DNA from: Planctomycetaceae bacterium
GTDB lineage: Bacteria > Planctomycetota > Planctomycetia > Pirellulales > Pirellulaceae
Assembly: GCA_012729315.1 (NCBI GenBank)
Contig: JAAYDI010000037.1
Span: forward strand, 1-46,067
Length of the DNA: 46,067 bases
Reading direction: 5' to 3'
The translations under genes and the position numbers were made by a program. This document shows positions 36,653-45,247 of the stretch, one piece after another. Each line of letters opens with the position of its first letter. Position 1 is the first letter of the stretch. The notes beneath the pieces were generated by a model that was given only the letters and a program-made list of their open reading frames with translations, did not search any database and was not told the origin of the DNA.

Positions 36653-38480
36653 GTGCGTCTGGGCCTTCCTTTTTCGTAGGGCTTGCATCGGCCGACGTCT
36701 GCTTGCTGCGCGCCGCCCGCGGTACGTCGACACGGATCACCTCCGCATCAAACAGCTCCACCGCCTGCCGCACCAGCGGATGCGATTCCTTCTCCCGCAT
36801 CAACTGAAACTTCGACGGTGCGGGCGCTTGCGCCTGCGGCTGCGTCTCCGGGATCACTGCCAGGTCAATCCGCACCGGATGGCCCACGATCCGAGACACC
36901 GCCTGCTCCAGCTGCGCCTTGCGATCCGGCCGGGCACAGGACTCTTTATGAAGAGTATACCCTTCCCGGAAGTGCACGACCAGTGAATGTGGCGCAGAAA
37001 TTGCTACATGGTCGTAGTGCGATGCGAAGTCGGCAGTCATATCTCCAAGCTCATCAAGCGCTTGCTTCCAGATCTGATCTGCCGATGCGGCCGTCAAAGG
37101 CCGCTTCACGGAGGTGGCTGGGGGGGCTGTATCGGCCCGGTTATCGGCCTCTGGCGTTTTTTTTTCCGGTGCAGCCGGTTCCGACCTCGGCGCGACATTC
37201 CGTGCCGTATCCGGACCAGCACCCGCACCCCTGCCTGACCCGCTGGACCCGCTCGATGCAGGTGTCGCCGGGCCCGGGCGCATGTCCCCGCCGCGGAGCT
37301 GTTCGACCAGACTGGCCAGCTGATCGAGTTCCTCGAGCCGGCAGATGCGGACCGTGGCGATCTCCAGGAGCGTGCGCGGCTGCGTGCTCTGACGCATCCG
37401 CACGACGGCCTGGTCCAGAATCTCGAATGCGGCCAGGGTCGTGTGCAGTCCGAGCCGTTCGGCGGCGGCGCGCAGCGCCGGATGCTCCGCTTCACTGGCG
37501 TGCCGCAGCAGATCGGGGCCGCCTCCCACGGCGACCGCCATGATGTCGCGCAGGTAACCCAGCAACTGCTCGGCCAGTTGACCGCAGTCGACCCCCTGGG
37601 CGATCTGTTCGTCAATGGCATTTAGTGCGCCGGCCGCGTCGCGATCGAACAGGCAATTGGCCAGCGCCATGAGCTGGCCGGACGCCGCTGTGCCCAGCAT
37701 CTGGTGGACATCCTCCACGCGCACCGTGCCGCTGCAGTAGGCCAGCAGTTGTTCCAGCAGCGACTGGCTGTCGCGCATGGAGCCCTCGGCACGTCGCGCC
37801 AGGATCTGCAGCGCTTCCGGTTCCGCATCGCGCCCCTCGCTCGACACGATGTACCGCAACCGCTCTACGATCGATGCCGCTTCCACCGGGGCGAAATCAT
37901 AGCGCTGGCAGCGGGACAGGACGGTGATCGGGATCTTCTGCGGATCGGTCGTGCACAGAATGAACTTGACGTGCGGCGGCGGTTCTTCCAGCGTCTTGAG
38001 CAGAGCGTTGAAGGCGGCCGTCGTGAGCATGTGCACTTCGTCAATGATGTAAATCTTGTAGCGCGCTCGGCTGGGTCGTATGTTGACGTTCGAACGCAAC
38101 TGGCGAATCTCGTCGATCCCCCGGTTGCTCGCCCCGTCAATTTCGATCACGTCGACGTCCTCGCCGGCATCGATCGCCCGGCAGATGTCGCTGTCGTTGT
38201 CTGGATTGGGGGTCGGGCCGTCGGGCGCATTGAGCGCTTTGGCGAAGATCCGTGCCGTTGACGTCTTGCCGACCCCCCGCGCTCCCGTGAACAAGTAGGC
38301 GTGGCCCACCCGGTTCGTCGTGATCGCGTTGGTCAGCGCTTGAGTGATCTGCTGCTGACCGACCAGATCGTCGAAAGTCCTCGGGCGATAACGCCGCGCG
38401 ACCACCACGTAGGATGTCGAGTCGGATGGGGAACGTTCCTCGGGTGGAACAGGCCCGGCAGCAGAAGGATCATGTGACAT
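36645..38480 (-). CDS. dnaX: DNA polymerase III subunit tau/gamma
   Basis: 611 residues as tau. Walker A GARGVGKT is at 66-73, Walker B IIDEVH and the sensor LSRCQRYDF follow. The four-Cys zinc module seen in E. coli is degenerate: its positions read A85, D94, S97, C100. The C-terminal part (beyond about 420) is Pro/Ala-rich and then carries a tau-specific region. A run of nine A at 37157-37165 lies in codons 439-441; a -1 slip there gives AAC and reaches a stop at 37141-37143, making a 446-residue gamma-like form. ATG 38480 opens MSHDPSAAG. The clamp loader opens the beta clamp during replication. Confidence 0.95.
   Translation of the reverse strand: MSHDPSAAGPVPPEERSPSDSTSYVVVARRYRPRTFDDLVGQQQITQALTNAITTNRVGHAYLFTGARGVGKTSTARIFAKALNAPDGPTPNPDNDSDICRAIDAGEDVDVIEIDGASNRGIDEIRQLRSNVNIRPSRARYKIYIIDEVHMLTTAAFNALLKTLEEPPPHVKFILCTTDPQKIPITVLSRCQRYDFAPVEAASIVERLRYIVSSEGRDAEPEALQILARRAEGSMRDSQSLLEQLLAYCSGTVRVEDVHQMLGTAASGQLMALANCLFDRDAAGALNAIDEQIAQGVDCGQLAEQLLGYLRDIMAVAVGGGPDLLRHASEAEHPALRAAAERLGLHTTLAAFEILDQAVVRMRQSTQPRTLLEIATVRICRLEELDQLASLVEQLRGGDMRPGPATPASSGSSGSGRGAGAGPDTARNVAPRSEPAAPEKKTPEADNRADTAPPATSVKRPLTAASADQIWKQALDELGDMTADFASHYDHVAISAPHSLVVHFREGYTLHKESCARPDRKAQLEQAVSRIVGHPVRIDLAVIPETQPQAQAPAPSKFQLMREKESHPLVRQAVELFDAEVIRVDVPRAARSKQTSADASPTKKEGPDAHV
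37157..37165 (-). other. A9 slippery run in dnaX
   Basis: Nine A residues on the coding (minus) strand span codons E439-K440-K441-T442. Slippage by -1, or transcription adding one A, gives N-A-R-G-R and a stop at 37141-37143; +1 or loss of one A gives about 18 codons to another stop. See finding. Confidence 0.7.
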
Positions 38481-38537
38481 GGTCGGCGCCCCGGGGCTGG
38501 CTGCGGACGAGAGACGGGTGGTTCCCACACAACGGCA

Positions 38538-38643
38538 ACTGCCTTCAAGTGGCCCTCGCACAAGAGTACCCCGCTTAGGGCTGCTCCTGTTACGGCCTGA
38601 CCCGGTTCACGGCTCCCCCTTGCGAGGGCCACTGGAAGGCAGT
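38538..38643 (-). ncRNA. ffs: Small (4.5S-type) signal recognition particle RNA
   Basis: About 106 bases folding into one long hairpin: the two ends pair (ACTGCC...GGCAGT and GTGGCCCTCGCA with TGCGAGGGCCAC). The apical part carries the conserved GGTCAGG...AGCAGCC core (38581-38604) that binds Ffh. The loop between is GUAACA by my pairing rather than the usual GGAA tetraloop. It sits directly upstream of dnaX on the same strand, as in other bacteria, with a clear promoter at 38667-38695. Exact ends are estimated from pairing. Confidence 0.85.
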
Positions 38644-38666
38644 CCACACTGCTGTGTCGAAAGTAA

Positions 38667-38695
38667 GTTGTACGCTGTGGCCGCCGGCGCGTCAA
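38667..38695 (-). promoter_or_regulatory. Sigma-70 promoter of SRP RNA
   Basis: On the minus strand TTGACG (38690-38695) and TACAAC (38667-38672) have an ideal 17-base spacer; transcription would begin near 38660, 15-20 bases before the SRP RNA stem. It could also serve dnaX. Confidence 0.65.
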
Positions 38696-38922
38696 AGGGC
38701 CGACAACACAAACGGCGTTTTTGAGCATGTTGGTGACCGTACCGGGCGACTACATCCAGGGCTGCGGCGGTCTGGCCGGTGAATGCGGACCGCTCGCTTT
38801 ATGCCGCGCACGTCTGGTAAAGTGTCTTGACGTGGATCTCGATTGTCAGGCTGGGCATCGAGTCGCTTCCTCCGGACAGGTTTCCGTATTGATATCCCGA
38901 GTGCAGTGAAGGAGAGCGTTAC

Positions 38923-39903
38923 GTGAAGTTGAACGAAAACGGGGTGCGGGTCGTGCAGGATCTGATCGCGCGCGCCGACCGTCTGCACGTGACCATTGCT
39001 GCGCCGCCAGGCGACGTATGTGTGATCGACTGTGGCGTCGTTGCGCGCGGCGGGCTGGCTGCCGGTTGCCGGCTGGCGGAGATCTGTCTGGCGGGCTTGG
39101 CGCGCGTGCAGCTGACGCGCGGCCACGACGCGCTCTGGTCGGGCCCGTGGGTGGCGGTGATGACCGATCATCCGGTCAGCGCCTGCATGGCTGCACAGTA
39201 CGCCGGGTGGCCGCTGAGCTATGGCGACTACTTCGCGATGGGTTCGGGTCCGATGCGTGCGGCGCGGGGGCGCGAGCCGCTGTTTGAACGGATTGGCTGC
39301 CTGGAACAGCCGACACGCGCGGTGGGGGTACTGGAGAGTGCCTGGCTGCCGCCGGCAGAAGTACGGTCCGACATTGCCCGGCAGTGCCAGGTGGAGCCGG
39401 AGAACCTGACCCTGCTCGTGGCGCCCACGGCCAGCCTGGCCGGAACGGTGCAGGTGGTCGCCCGGTCGGTCGAAACGGCGCTGCACAAGCTGCTGGAACT
39501 CGACTTCGATCTGTCCCGCGTGATCTCCGGATACGGAATTGCTCCGTTGCCGCCAGTGGCCGCCGACAATCTGACAGCGATCTGCCGCACGAATGACGCG
39601 GTGTTGTACGGAGCGCACGTGACGTTGTGGGTGCGCGGGGACGACAGCAGCCTGGAGGCGATCGGGCCCCGCGTGCCCAGCGCGTCGTCCCGCGACCATG
39701 GCCGGCCGTTCACCGACATCTTCGCGGCCTACGACCGGGACTTTTATCGCATCGACCCGCTGCTGTTCAGTCCGGCGGTGATCGACTTCGTCAATGTGGA
39801 GACTGGTCGTCAGTTCCGGTACGGAGAGCCGCAGCCGCGCGTGTTGGAGGCATCGTTTGGGGTCAGCCAGGGCAACGGGATTGCTGGGGACGCCGGTGAG
39901 TAG
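38923..39903 (+). CDS. mch: Methenyltetrahydromethanopterin cyclohydrolase
   Basis: 326 residues. Mch hydrolyses N5,N10-methenyl-H4MPT to N5-formyl-H4MPT in the archaeal-type C1 pathway, which planctomycetes and methylotrophs share. Recognisable: the N-terminal LNENGVRVVQDLI, PVSACMAAQYAGWPLSYGDYFAMGSGPMRA, and the closing DFYRIDPLLFSPAVIDFVNVETGRQFRYGE. GTG 38923 follows AAGGAG at 38909-38914. It overlaps the ATP-grasp gene by 8 bases. In such bacteria the pathway is usually for formaldehyde oxidation or detoxification; fae and other partners are not in this window. Confidence 0.93.
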   Translation: MKLNENGVRVVQDLIARADRLHVTIAAPPGDVCVIDCGVVARGGLAAGCRLAEICLAGLARVQLTRGHDALWSGPWVAVMTDHPVSACMAAQYAGWPLSYGDYFAMGSGPMRAARGREPLFERIGCLEQPTRAVGVLESAWLPPAEVRSDIARQCQVEPENLTLLVAPTASLAGTVQVVARSVETALHKLLELDFDLSRVISGYGIAPLPPVAADNLTAICRTNDAVLYGAHVTLWVRGDDSSLEAIGPRVPSASSRDHGRPFTDIFAAYDRDFYRIDPLLFSPAVIDFVNVETGRQFRYGEPQPRVLEASFGVSQGNGIAGDAGE

Positions 39904-40789
39904 ACGTCGTTTGCGGATTGTGGTGTTGGCATCGCCCGGCAGCTGGTACGCCAGCGACCTGCAGCGCGCTGCGGGGTCGACCGCCGAGGTGACGCTGTGT
40001 GCGTTCGAGGGCCTCGCGGCGCGCCTGGGCGCTCTGCCAGGCGCGCGGGTGGAGGCCCACGCCACCGACCTGGCGGCCTGCGATGCGCTGCTGGTGCGTT
40101 CCATGCCCCCCGGCACGCTCGAGCAGGTCATCTTCCGCATGGATGCGCTGGGGCGCGCCGAGCGGCAGGGCACGCTGGTGCTCAATCCGCCGCGCTCCCT
40201 GGAGGTGGCCATTGACAAGTATCTGACACTGGCTCGCATCTGCGATGCGGGGCTGCAGGTGCCCCCCACCGTGACCTGTCAGAGCTGGTCGGCGGCGATG
40301 CGCGCCTTCGAGGAACTCGGGGGGGACGTCGTGGTCAAACCGCTGTTCGGCAGTGAGGGGCGCGGCATGACCCGCGTCACCGACCCTGCGCTGGCCCTGC
40401 GCGCGTTCAAGCTGCTGGACCAGCTGGGGGCGGTGATCTATCTGCAGCAGTTCGTGCCCCACTACGGATACGATCTCCGCGTGCTGGTCATCGGCGACCA
40501 GACCCTGGCCATGCGCCGCACGAATCCGGCCGACTGGCGCACAAATGTCAGTCGCGGCGCGCGGACGGAAGCGGTCGAGCTGGAAGATGGGTGGATCGAC
40601 ATGGCACGCACGGCGGCCCGCGCCGTGGGAACACCGATCGCCGGCGTCGACCTGCTGCCCGGTCGTGACGGCCAGATGTATGTGCTGGAAGTGAACGCGG
40701 TGCCGGGCTGGAAGGCCCTGGCCCGCACGGTTCGGCGGGACGTAGCCCGCCTGGTGCTCGACTATGTGAGTGAGCGGAGCCATGCCTGA
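39896..40789 (+). CDS. RimK-type ATP-grasp ligase linked to mch
   Basis: 297 residues. An ATP-grasp fold is visible: GGDVVVKPLFGSEGRGM (nucleotide loop), YLQQFVPHYGYDLRVLVIGD and the metal-binding VDLLPGRDGQMYVLEVNAVPG. The family adds an amino acid or similar group to a carboxylate using ATP. Placement directly behind mch suggests it modifies an H4MPT-type cofactor, for example glutamylation; this is inference. GTG 39896 overlaps the mch stop, and its own stop overlaps the oleC start by 8 bases. Confidence 0.8.
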   Translation: MSRRRLRIVVLASPGSWYASDLQRAAGSTAEVTLCAFEGLAARLGALPGARVEAHATDLAACDALLVRSMPPGTLEQVIFRMDALGRAERQGTLVLNPPRSLEVAIDKYLTLARICDAGLQVPPTVTCQSWSAAMRAFEELGGDVVVKPLFGSEGRGMTRVTDPALALRAFKLLDQLGAVIYLQQFVPHYGYDLRVLVIGDQTLAMRRTNPADWRTNVSRGARTEAVELEDGWIDMARTAARAVGTPIAGVDLLPGRDGQMYVLEVNAVPGWKALARTVRRDVARLVLDYVSERSHA

Positions 40790-42443
40790 TCCATCACGTG
40801 AAAATGTGGCCTCACTGCTGCGCGAAACGGCCGTTCGCCAACCAGACCAGATGGCGATCGCCGAGCCGCGCGGCCGCGATTGGCGCGGCCGGCAGCGGTA
40901 CCGGCAGATCACCTTCCGCGAACTGCAGCGGGATAGCGACGCGATCGCCGCCGGATTACGCGCCCAGGGGGCCCGCACGGGCATGCGGATCGCGCTGCTG
41001 GTGCGCCCCAGCATCGATTTCATCTCGCTCGTCTTCGCCTTGTTCAAGGCGGGGGTGGTCGTGATCCTGATCGATCCGGGCATGGGTAAGAAGAACCTGA
41101 TCCGCTGCCTGGCCGACGCACAGCCCGAGGGGTTCGTGGCGATCAGCCAGGTTCAGGCACTGCGCGTACTGCTGCGGCACCGCTTTCCCCAGGCCCGGCT
41201 CAACGTCACGGTCGGCCGCCGCTGGGGCTGGGGCGGGATGACGCTGCGGCAGCTGCGCGCCGCCGCGCCCCAGGACACGCCGATGGCACCCCTGCAGGCG
41301 GCAGATCCGGCCGCCATCATCTTCACCACCGGCAGCACGGGACCGCCCAAAGGCGTGCTGTTCAGCCACGGCAACTTCACCGCCCAGGCGCGGGAAATCC
41401 AACGCTTCTATCAGATCGCCCCAGGGGGCATCGATGTGCCGGGATTCCCGCTGTTCGCGCTCTTCAACTGCGCCATGGGGGTCTCCACCGTGATTCCCGT
41501 GATGGACCCGGCGCGGCCCGCGCAGGTCAACCCGCGGAACATCGTCGAGGCTGTCCAACGCTGGCAGGCCACCCAGTCGTTCGGTTCCCCCGCGCTATGG
41601 AATGTCGTGGGACGTTACTGCGAAGCTAAACAGATCAGACTGCCGACGCTCCGGCAGGTGCTGTCGGCCGGCGCCCCCGTCCCGCCACACGTGATCGCGC
41701 GCGTCCGCCAGGCGATGCACACGGACGGCGACATGTTCACCCCCTACGGAGCGACCGAGGCACTGCCGGTCGCCTCCATCTCGGGACGCGAAGTGCTGCA
41801 GGAGACGGCGGCGCAAAGCGCATTAGGAAAAGGTACATGCGTCGGACACCGCTTCCCCGGCATCGAATGGCAGGTGATCCGGATTCGCGATGACTGTATC
41901 CCCGACGCACGCGACATGGAGCCGCTGCCCATCGGCGAGATCGGCGAACTGATTGTACGCGGCGCAGTGGTCACCACCGAGTACGTCACGTCCCCCGAAG
42001 CCAACGCCCTGCACAAAATCCGCGACGGCGACCGATTCTGGCATCGGATGGGTGACGTGGGATATCTGGATGACCGGGACCGGTTCTGGTTCTGCGGCCG
42101 CAAGTCACATCGGCTGCTGACCACCGACGGCCCGATGTTCACTGTGCCGTGCGAAGCCATCGTCAACGGCCACCCGGCGGTGTACCGCTCCGCACTCGTG
42201 GGTGTCGGACAGCCGGGCAGCCAGGTCCCGGTGGTGGTGATCGAGACCTGGCCAGAACAGAGACCACAGTCGCGTGCCGACGAACAACGACTGCTCACGG
42301 AGGTCACGGCATTGGCGCAACAGCACGAATTGACCCGGTGCATCCGCCATTTCCTGCTCCATCCGTCTATGCCGGTCGACATTCGCCACAACGCGAAGAT
42401 CTTCCGCGAACAGCTTGCGGAGTGGGCCGCGCAGCACCTGTAA
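40782..42443 (+). CDS. oleC: OleC-like AMP-dependent ligase (beta-lactone synthetase)
   Basis: 553 residues of the ANL adenylate-forming superfamily. The AMP loop TTGSTGPPKG is at 182-191; FTPYGATEALPV and DRFWHRMGDVGYLDDRDRFWFCGRKSH are further family motifs. VILIDPGMGKKNLIRCLADAQPEGFVAI is a segment I associate with OleC rather than common acyl-CoA ligases. OleC closes a beta-hydroxy acid to a beta-lactone, from which OleB forms the olefin. ATG 40782 is chosen (GGAG upstream); it overlaps the ATP-grasp gene by 8 bases. The presence of OleB and OleD candidates supports the assignment. A general fatty acyl-CoA ligase is the alternative. Confidence 0.82.
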   Translation: MPDPSRENVASLLRETAVRQPDQMAIAEPRGRDWRGRQRYRQITFRELQRDSDAIAAGLRAQGARTGMRIALLVRPSIDFISLVFALFKAGVVVILIDPGMGKKNLIRCLADAQPEGFVAISQVQALRVLLRHRFPQARLNVTVGRRWGWGGMTLRQLRAAAPQDTPMAPLQAADPAAIIFTTGSTGPPKGVLFSHGNFTAQAREIQRFYQIAPGGIDVPGFPLFALFNCAMGVSTVIPVMDPARPAQVNPRNIVEAVQRWQATQSFGSPALWNVVGRYCEAKQIRLPTLRQVLSAGAPVPPHVIARVRQAMHTDGDMFTPYGATEALPVASISGREVLQETAAQSALGKGTCVGHRFPGIEWQVIRIRDDCIPDARDMEPLPIGEIGELIVRGAVVTTEYVTSPEANALHKIRDGDRFWHRMGDVGYLDDRDRFWFCGRKSHRLLTTDGPMFTVPCEAIVNGHPAVYRSALVGVGQPGSQVPVVVIETWPEQRPQSRADEQRLLTEVTALAQQHELTRCIRHFLLHPSMPVDIRHNAKIFREQLAEWAAQHL

Positions 42444-42579
42444 CCGCATGCCCCTCGGCACCGACATGGCGAGCTGCACAGCGAGTTGCACAGCTAGCAG
42501 TACAGACGCTCTGGCCGCCGCAGCGTCAGGCCGCTACATTGAGACTGTACACCGCGTGACGGAAAGCGGCAGGTGCAGG

Positions 42580-43647
42580 ATGGCCGAAGGCAATATTTCC
42601 ATTCGATGTCCCGGTTGCGGACGCGCGCAGTGTGTCGACATGGCGGTTGGGCAGCAGCTGCAATGCCCGGTGTGCCAGACAGTGTTCTTTGCCCCCGTGT
42701 TCGAAGTCCCGCTGCCCGAAGCACCCCTGCCCGCCCCCCCCCTGTCCGAGACGGGCCCGCTGCCGTCCCCGGCCATGCCTGCCGAGCCCGGTGGGACGGC
42801 TCCACGCCCGCCCGGGACAGGGGCCGGGCCGTCTGCCGGCGAACGAGCGTCCGGAGCCCGCAACTGGCGGACCGACGGTTTGCCGGTCGAGGTGCCTGCG
42901 GCGGGAGAGTTGCCCGGCGCGTGGCAGCGTGATGGGGCGCTGCGGACCGTCCCGCCCGGTGAGCCGTATGAACCGGACGTGGCGCCGCGCGGCGGGATGA
43001 TCTGGACGGTGATTACCGTGGTGGCGTGCTTGCTGGTGGTCGTGACCAGCGTCCCGGTCGGCATCCACTTCGTGCGGACGCGTCAGCAGTCGGCGCCGAC
43101 TGCGGCGGAACCGGACCCGGATCCTCCGGCCGTGTCGCCGGCCGAGACGTCCCAGTTCCGCTGGACGAATGCGGCGCATCGGGTTCAGCGTTTGGGGCGG
43201 CTGGAGGTGAAAGTGGTGCGTGCCCGCTACGGCGCGGTGCGGGCCAGGGATGTGAACAACGAAGTGATCACGACGGACGACAGCAACCTGCTGGCGATCA
43301 CGGTCCGCGTGCGCAATCGCGGCGTGCAGCCGCACCCCTTTTGCAGCTGGTATGCGGGCAGTGTGGGAGACGCAGAGGGCGCGGCGCTCCTGCCGCAGTT
43401 GCAGGACGATGCCGGCCGCGCCTATGACCTGGTACGGTTCGATGACGTATCGAGTATTGAAGGTCAGCAGCTGGCGGACGAGATTGCACCGCGCGACAAC
43501 GTGCAGGACACGGTGGTGTTCCTGGTTCCGGCCGATGTTGACCGGGCCGGCATCCGGTACTTTCGGCTATCGCTCCCGGCCCAGGTAATTGGCGCAGCGA
43601 ACTGCTTCCGGTTCGAAATTCCGGTGGAGATGGTACAGGACTTCTGA
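42580..43647 (+). CDS. Zinc-ribbon membrane protein between oleC and oleD
   Basis: 355 residues from ATG 42580. C10/C13 and C29/C32 form a zinc ribbon (IRCPGCGRAQ ... LQCPVCQTVF). A Pro/Ala-rich spacer of about 100 residues follows, then one transmembrane helix (about 141-163) and an extracytoplasmic domain (about 200-355) with beta-rich character (VEVKVVRARY, ITVRVRNRGVQPHPFCSWY) recalling DUF4352-type domains. The function is unknown. Its 3' end is covered by a 16-bp tandem repeat. It separates oleC from oleD in the same direction. Confidence 0.7.
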   Translation: MAEGNISIRCPGCGRAQCVDMAVGQQLQCPVCQTVFFAPVFEVPLPEAPLPAPPLSETGPLPSPAMPAEPGGTAPRPPGTGAGPSAGERASGARNWRTDGLPVEVPAAGELPGAWQRDGALRTVPPGEPYEPDVAPRGGMIWTVITVVACLLVVVTSVPVGIHFVRTRQQSAPTAAEPDPDPPAVSPAETSQFRWTNAAHRVQRLGRLEVKVVRARYGAVRARDVNNEVITTDDSNLLAITVRVRNRGVQPHPFCSWYAGSVGDAEGAALLPQLQDDAGRAYDLVRFDDVSSIEGQQLADEIAPRDNVQDTVVFLVPADVDRAGIRYFRLSLPAQVIGAANCFRFEIPVEMVQDF

Positions 43648-43680
43648 TGTACAGGGCTTCTGATGTACAGGGCTTCTGAT
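43633..43680. repeat. Three tandem copies of a 16-bp unit at the gene end
   Basis: Units at 43633-43648, 43649-43664 and 43665-43680 (one base differs in the first). The unit contains TTCTGATG, so the stop codon of the zinc-ribbon gene is itself triplicated. Confidence 0.9.
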
Positions 43681-43712
43681 GTGATGGGCAGCCGGTGGAC
43701 GGAGCGCGCAGC

Positions 43713-44723
43713 GTGAAGGTACTGGTGACTGGTGCGGGGGGATTTCTGGGTCAGTACCTCGTGGCGCAACTGGTGGCGCGTGGCGACCGGGTCCGCGGGC
43801 TCGCGCGCGGATCCTACCCTGCGCTCGAGCGGCTGGGGGTCGAGTCGGTGCGCGCGGACATCCGCGATCGCCAGGCGGTCCAGGCGGCGGTGAGTGGGGT
43901 GGAGGTGGTCTACCACACGGCGGCCGTGCCGGGCGTGTGGGGTGCGTGGGAGCTGTTCCATTCGGTGAACGTGCGAGGTACGGAGAATGTCATTGCGGCC
44001 TGCCGCGCCTGTGGTGTCCGGAAACTGGTCTTCACCAGCAGCCCGAGCGTGACGTTCGATGGGACCGATCAGTGTGGTGTCGACGAATCGGCGCCGTACC
44101 CGCAGCGCTGGCTGTGCCACTACCCGCACACGAAGGCACTGGCGGAACAGGCGGTGCTTGCCGCCAACGATGGCCGCGATCTGCTCACCTGTGCCCTGCG
44201 TCCGCACCTGATCTGGGGTCCGCGGGATCCGCATCTGGTGCCGCGCCTCATCGACCGTGCCCGGCGGGGTCGGCTGCGGCAGGTGGGGGACGGGAACAAC
44301 CTGATCGATATGGTGTACGTCGAGAACGCGGCCCGCGCTCACCTGCTGGCGGCCGATGCGTTGGGCGATCAGTCGCCGGTAGCGGGGCGTGCATACTTCA
44401 TCACGCAGGGGGAGCCGGTCCGGTGTTGGGACTGGATCAACGCCATCCTGGGGCTGGTCGGTCTGCCGCCGGTGCGGCGGCGCATTTCGGCCCGCCTGGC
44501 ACGCTGCGCGGGAGCGCTGCTGGAAACGGCCTATCGGCTGCCGCGGATCGAGCGTGAGCCGCTGATGACCCGTTTCCTGGCGGCCCAACTGGCAACGTCG
44601 CACTATTTCAACATCGAGCGTGCCCGGCGCGATTTCGGCTATCAGCCGCTCGTGTCGACCGATGAAGGGATGCGCCGCCTGGGGGCGTGGCTGACTGCCG
44701 GTGATGAGGTGACGTCCTCGTGA
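43713..44723 (+). CDS. oleD: OleD-like NAD(P)-dependent 2-alkyl-3-oxoacid reductase
   Basis: 336 residues of the short-chain dehydrogenase/epimerase family. The Rossmann loop TGAGGFLG is at 6-13, catalytic Ser at FTSSPSV (109-110), Tyr137 and Lys141 in YPHTK. VTFDGTDQCGVDESAPYPQRW, LRPHLIWGPRDPHLVPRLIDRAR and YFITQGEPVRCWDWINAILG match OleD, which reduces the 2-alkyl-3-oxoacyl product of OleA to the beta-hydroxy acid used by OleC. GTG 43713 has GGAG at 43701-43704; GTG 43695 is possible. OleA itself is not in the window. 3-beta-hydroxysteroid dehydrogenases are related alternatives. Confidence 0.85.
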   Translation: MKVLVTGAGGFLGQYLVAQLVARGDRVRGLARGSYPALERLGVESVRADIRDRQAVQAAVSGVEVVYHTAAVPGVWGAWELFHSVNVRGTENVIAACRACGVRKLVFTSSPSVTFDGTDQCGVDESAPYPQRWLCHYPHTKALAEQAVLAANDGRDLLTCALRPHLIWGPRDPHLVPRLIDRARRGRLRQVGDGNNLIDMVYVENAARAHLLAADALGDQSPVAGRAYFITQGEPVRCWDWINAILGLVGLPPVRRRISARLARCAGALLETAYRLPRIEREPLMTRFLAAQLATSHYFNIERARRDFGYQPLVSTDEGMRRLGAWLTAGDEVTSS

Positions 44724-44762
44724 CGCACCGGTGTGCGGCCGCGGAACCACCCTGCCGGACGC

Positions 44763-44868
44763 GCCGCACCAGGGCCGGCTGGTGGTGTTGGATTCAGCCT
44801 TCGGGTTCGCCAGCCGAAGCGGTGCTGGAAGCAGGCCGCACCGGGGCCGGCTGGTGGTGTTGGATTCA
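44763..44868. repeat. Two 34-bp direct repeats, one mismatch
   Basis: Copies at 44763-44796 and 44835-44868 share GGGCCGGCTGGTGGTGTTGG and flanks; period 72 bases, one A/G difference. Confidence 0.9.
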
Positions 44869-45083
44869 AACCCCGGCGGTTCTCGAACGCAGGCCGATGG
44901 CGTATTGTGGCTCTGGATGCAAGAAACCTCGATTTTCCCGGGGTTTTTCGCATTTCTTGGCCAGCCGATGAGGCGTAAAAGCACCCTATCTGTGGTGACT
45001 TGCAGTATTCAGTTGTCGCCACTTCTGGGGGGCAGGGATTCGCCCCAACAAACACACCCCCGGCCGATCCGTCAGCCAGGGGG

Positions 45084-45247
45084 GGCGCCTCGCGCGGCGG
45101 GCGAGACGGAACATGACAAAAGCTTGTGAAGAATTCTGCACAAGCTAGGCGCACCTCGCGCGGCGTGTGGGAGGGACATTAAGGGCCGCAGAATTCTGCG
45201 TACCTTTTTCCCCGGCGCACCTCGCGCGGCGGGCGGGACGGAACATG
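45084..45247. repeat. Three degenerate 33-bp repeats separated by palindromic spacers
   Basis: Copies start at 45084, 45148 and 45214. Between and after them lie an 8-bp hairpin (45121-45146), a 14-bp perfect palindrome (45187-45200) and a 6-bp hairpin (GTCCAA/TTGGAC) after the third. Confidence 0.85.

Noticed and set aside
38692-40269. 525-residue frame antisense to mch
   Set aside because: mch and ATP-grasp motifs explain the plus strand.
44990-45075. tRNA-like T-arm sequence
   Set aside because: No acceptor or anticodon stem could be drawn.
45084-45247. CRISPR-like repeat and spacer spacing
   Set aside because: Repeats are degenerate, only three, and spacers carry their own palindromes; no cas genes.
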